NCBI GenBank assembly: GCA_030644725.1
Contig: CP130629.1
Coordinates: 434,001 to 498,000, forward strand
From: Candidatus Electrothrix communis
GTDB lineage: Bacteria; Desulfobacterota; Desulfobulbia; Desulfobulbales; Desulfobulbaceae
Reading direction: 5' to 3'
Length of the DNA: 64,000 bases
Every line of letters starts with the position of its first letter. Position 1 is the stretch's first letter. The position numbers and the translations under genes were made by a program. Of the stretch, positions 63,081 through 64,000 are shown piece by piece. The notes under the pieces were generated by a model. It searched no databases. It saw only the letters and a program-made list of their open reading frames with translations, and was not told where the DNA came from.

Positions 63081-64000
63081 ATGATAAACGGCAATAACCG
63101 AATATTGATCATTGATGATGATCAGGATATATGGACGTCATATCAACTCGTTTTACAACCGAACAGCCAGGATGAAACATCCAGTCTCAGTCAGCTTAAT
63201 GCTCTGCTTCTGGCAGAGAATCCGCTGGAGAACCTGATTTCTTCTGAAGAGACCCCTGATTTTGAGCTCTTCTATGCCTCTCAAGGCCGGGACGGCTATG
63301 CAATGGTCAAGCAGGCTATTCATGATAAACAGCCGTTTGCCATCGCCTTTGTGGACATCCGGATGCCCCCTGGTTGGGATGGTATGGAAACTGCGACTCG
63401 CATTCGGAAATTTGATCCGGATATTGAAATTGTTATTGTAACGGCCTATTCTGACCGTTCGCGTGAGGAAATTGCCAGGGCTGTTGGAACGCTTCATAAG
63501 CTACTTTTTTTTCGTAAGCCTTTTGATCCAGAGGAGCTTATGCAGGTGGCAGTTTCTCTTTGTTATAAATGGAATACGGGGAAAAGGGAAGACGAGCAGC
63601 GGAGGGAGTTGCAAACTATTCTCGACACCAGTCCGGCAGCTATTTTCAGTATTGATCAGAAGGATCGGGTCATTGCCTGGAATCAGGCGGCTGAAAAAAT
63701 CACCGGTTTTTCAGCTAAGGAAGTTAAGGGGAAGGCATGTGTTTTTCGGGAGATCTCTGAAGATTCCTTTTGTCATACCTGTGAAGCGCGAGGCAATCCT
63801 CAGAGCCGGGTACCGGATCGTGAGGTGAAGATCACCGCAAAGGACGGCACCTCGAAGATTATCTCTCTCTATGTTGCTCAGGTTGCCTTGGAGAGAGAGA
63901 ACGGTGCAATGACGATCTGCAGCTTTTGGGATATCACGGCCCTCAAAGAGGGAGAAAGAGCCCTTTCTGAAAGCAACCAACAGTTGAAAGAAAAGATAGC
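63081..64000 (+). CDS. Response regulator with PAS domain, cut by the window end
   Basis: The frame is open from ATG 63081 to the window edge with no stop (306 codons visible). The receiver domain starts RILIIDDDQDIW and has its phosphorylation site in FVDIRMPPGWDG, then VTAYSDRS and FRKPFD. A PAS domain follows (about 178-295) starting LQTILDTSPAAIFSID, with a Cys-rich insert FCHTCEARG. A coiled coil starts at the edge; a kinase or other output must lie beyond. Confidence 0.9.
   Translation, partial: MINGNNRILIIDDDQDIWTSYQLVLQPNSQDETSSLSQLNALLLAENPLENLISSEETPDFELFYASQGRDGYAMVKQAIHDKQPFAIAFVDIRMPPGWDGMETATRIRKFDPDIEIVIVTAYSDRSREEIARAVGTLHKLLFFRKPFDPEELMQVAVSLCYKWNTGKREDEQRRELQTILDTSPAAIFSIDQKDRVIAWNQAAEKITGFSAKEVKGKACVFREISEDSFCHTCEARGNPQSRVPDREVKITAKDGTSKIISLYVAQVALERENGAMTICSFWDITALKEGERALSESNQQLKEKI

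Overview
The window looks like a chromosomal segment of a Gram-negative, anaerobic-type bacterium, most likely a Desulfobacterota member near the Desulfobulbaceae (possibly the cable-bacterium side of that family). The reasons are: lipid A genes using LpxI; a mercury-methylation gene pair hgcAB; a likely selenocysteine codon; many sensor kinases and Roadblock/DUF4388 regulators; an AAA-ATPase-like/PD-(D/E)XK (DUF1703) protein; and scattered palindromic repeats. The taxonomic placement is inference. No rRNA, tRNA or CRISPR array was found.

Layout. 1-0.35 kb: four tandem 88-bp units, each a large hairpin. 0.4-6.2 kb: housekeeping (priA and galU on minus; proC and nadK on plus). 6.2-9.2 kb: a secreted-protein gene split by a complete IS66-family element with a target duplication, then a membrane protein. 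9.2-13.2 kb: an inverted-repeat element, a VWA protein, a membrane protein, a metallophosphoesterase and a Kazal-type lipoprotein. 13.4-17.5 kb: rsmA, a DUF2062 gene and tsaD (minus), then moaA and a DUF6172-like gene. 17.9-18.5 kb: three abutting gene remnants (HsdM, TPR, PD-(D/E)XK C-terminus). 18.5-20.0 kb: hgcA and hgcB. 20.1-26.8 kb: a DNase-I-fold phosphatase/nuclease, pcnB, a nitronate monooxygenase-like gene, hisS and aspS. 26.9-31.1 kb: accessory DNA with a DUF1703 protein, an AT-rich pair of membrane/coiled-coil genes and small ORFs. 31.3-37.4 kb: a giant AsmA-like protein, crcB, and a decayed PstI/BsuBI-type restriction-modification locus. 37.4-47.2 kb: an envelope/LPS run (acyltransferase, GT9, DUF362 ferredoxin, B12-radical SAM, GT2, fabZ, lpxA, lpxI, GT4). 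47.2-55.9 kb: a minus-strand regulatory run (two-CW protein, two Roadblock proteins, class II amidotransferase, amidoligase, a 158-aa sensor-like protein, two DUF4388 response regulators) facing a divergent hybrid histidine kinase. 56-59.7 kb: a coiled-coil protein, rlmKL and a Nudix gene. 59.8-64.0 kb: a heme/HAMP sensor, a membrane protein, a histidine kinase and a response regulator-PAS protein cut by the window end.

The main discovery is hgcA. Its reading frame runs through an in-frame TGA (codon 35) that directly follows a Cys codon. Eighteen nucleotides after the TGA there is a perfect 6-bp hairpin with loop AGGTCG, nearly the loop of the E. coli fdhF SECIS as I remember it. An ordinary gene caller would start hgcA 219 bases too late and lose this N-terminus. 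The second candidate system is the amidoligase/amidotransferase/Roadblock/DUF4388 run at 47-53 kb, which looks like a signal-controlled peptide- or protein-modifying pathway.
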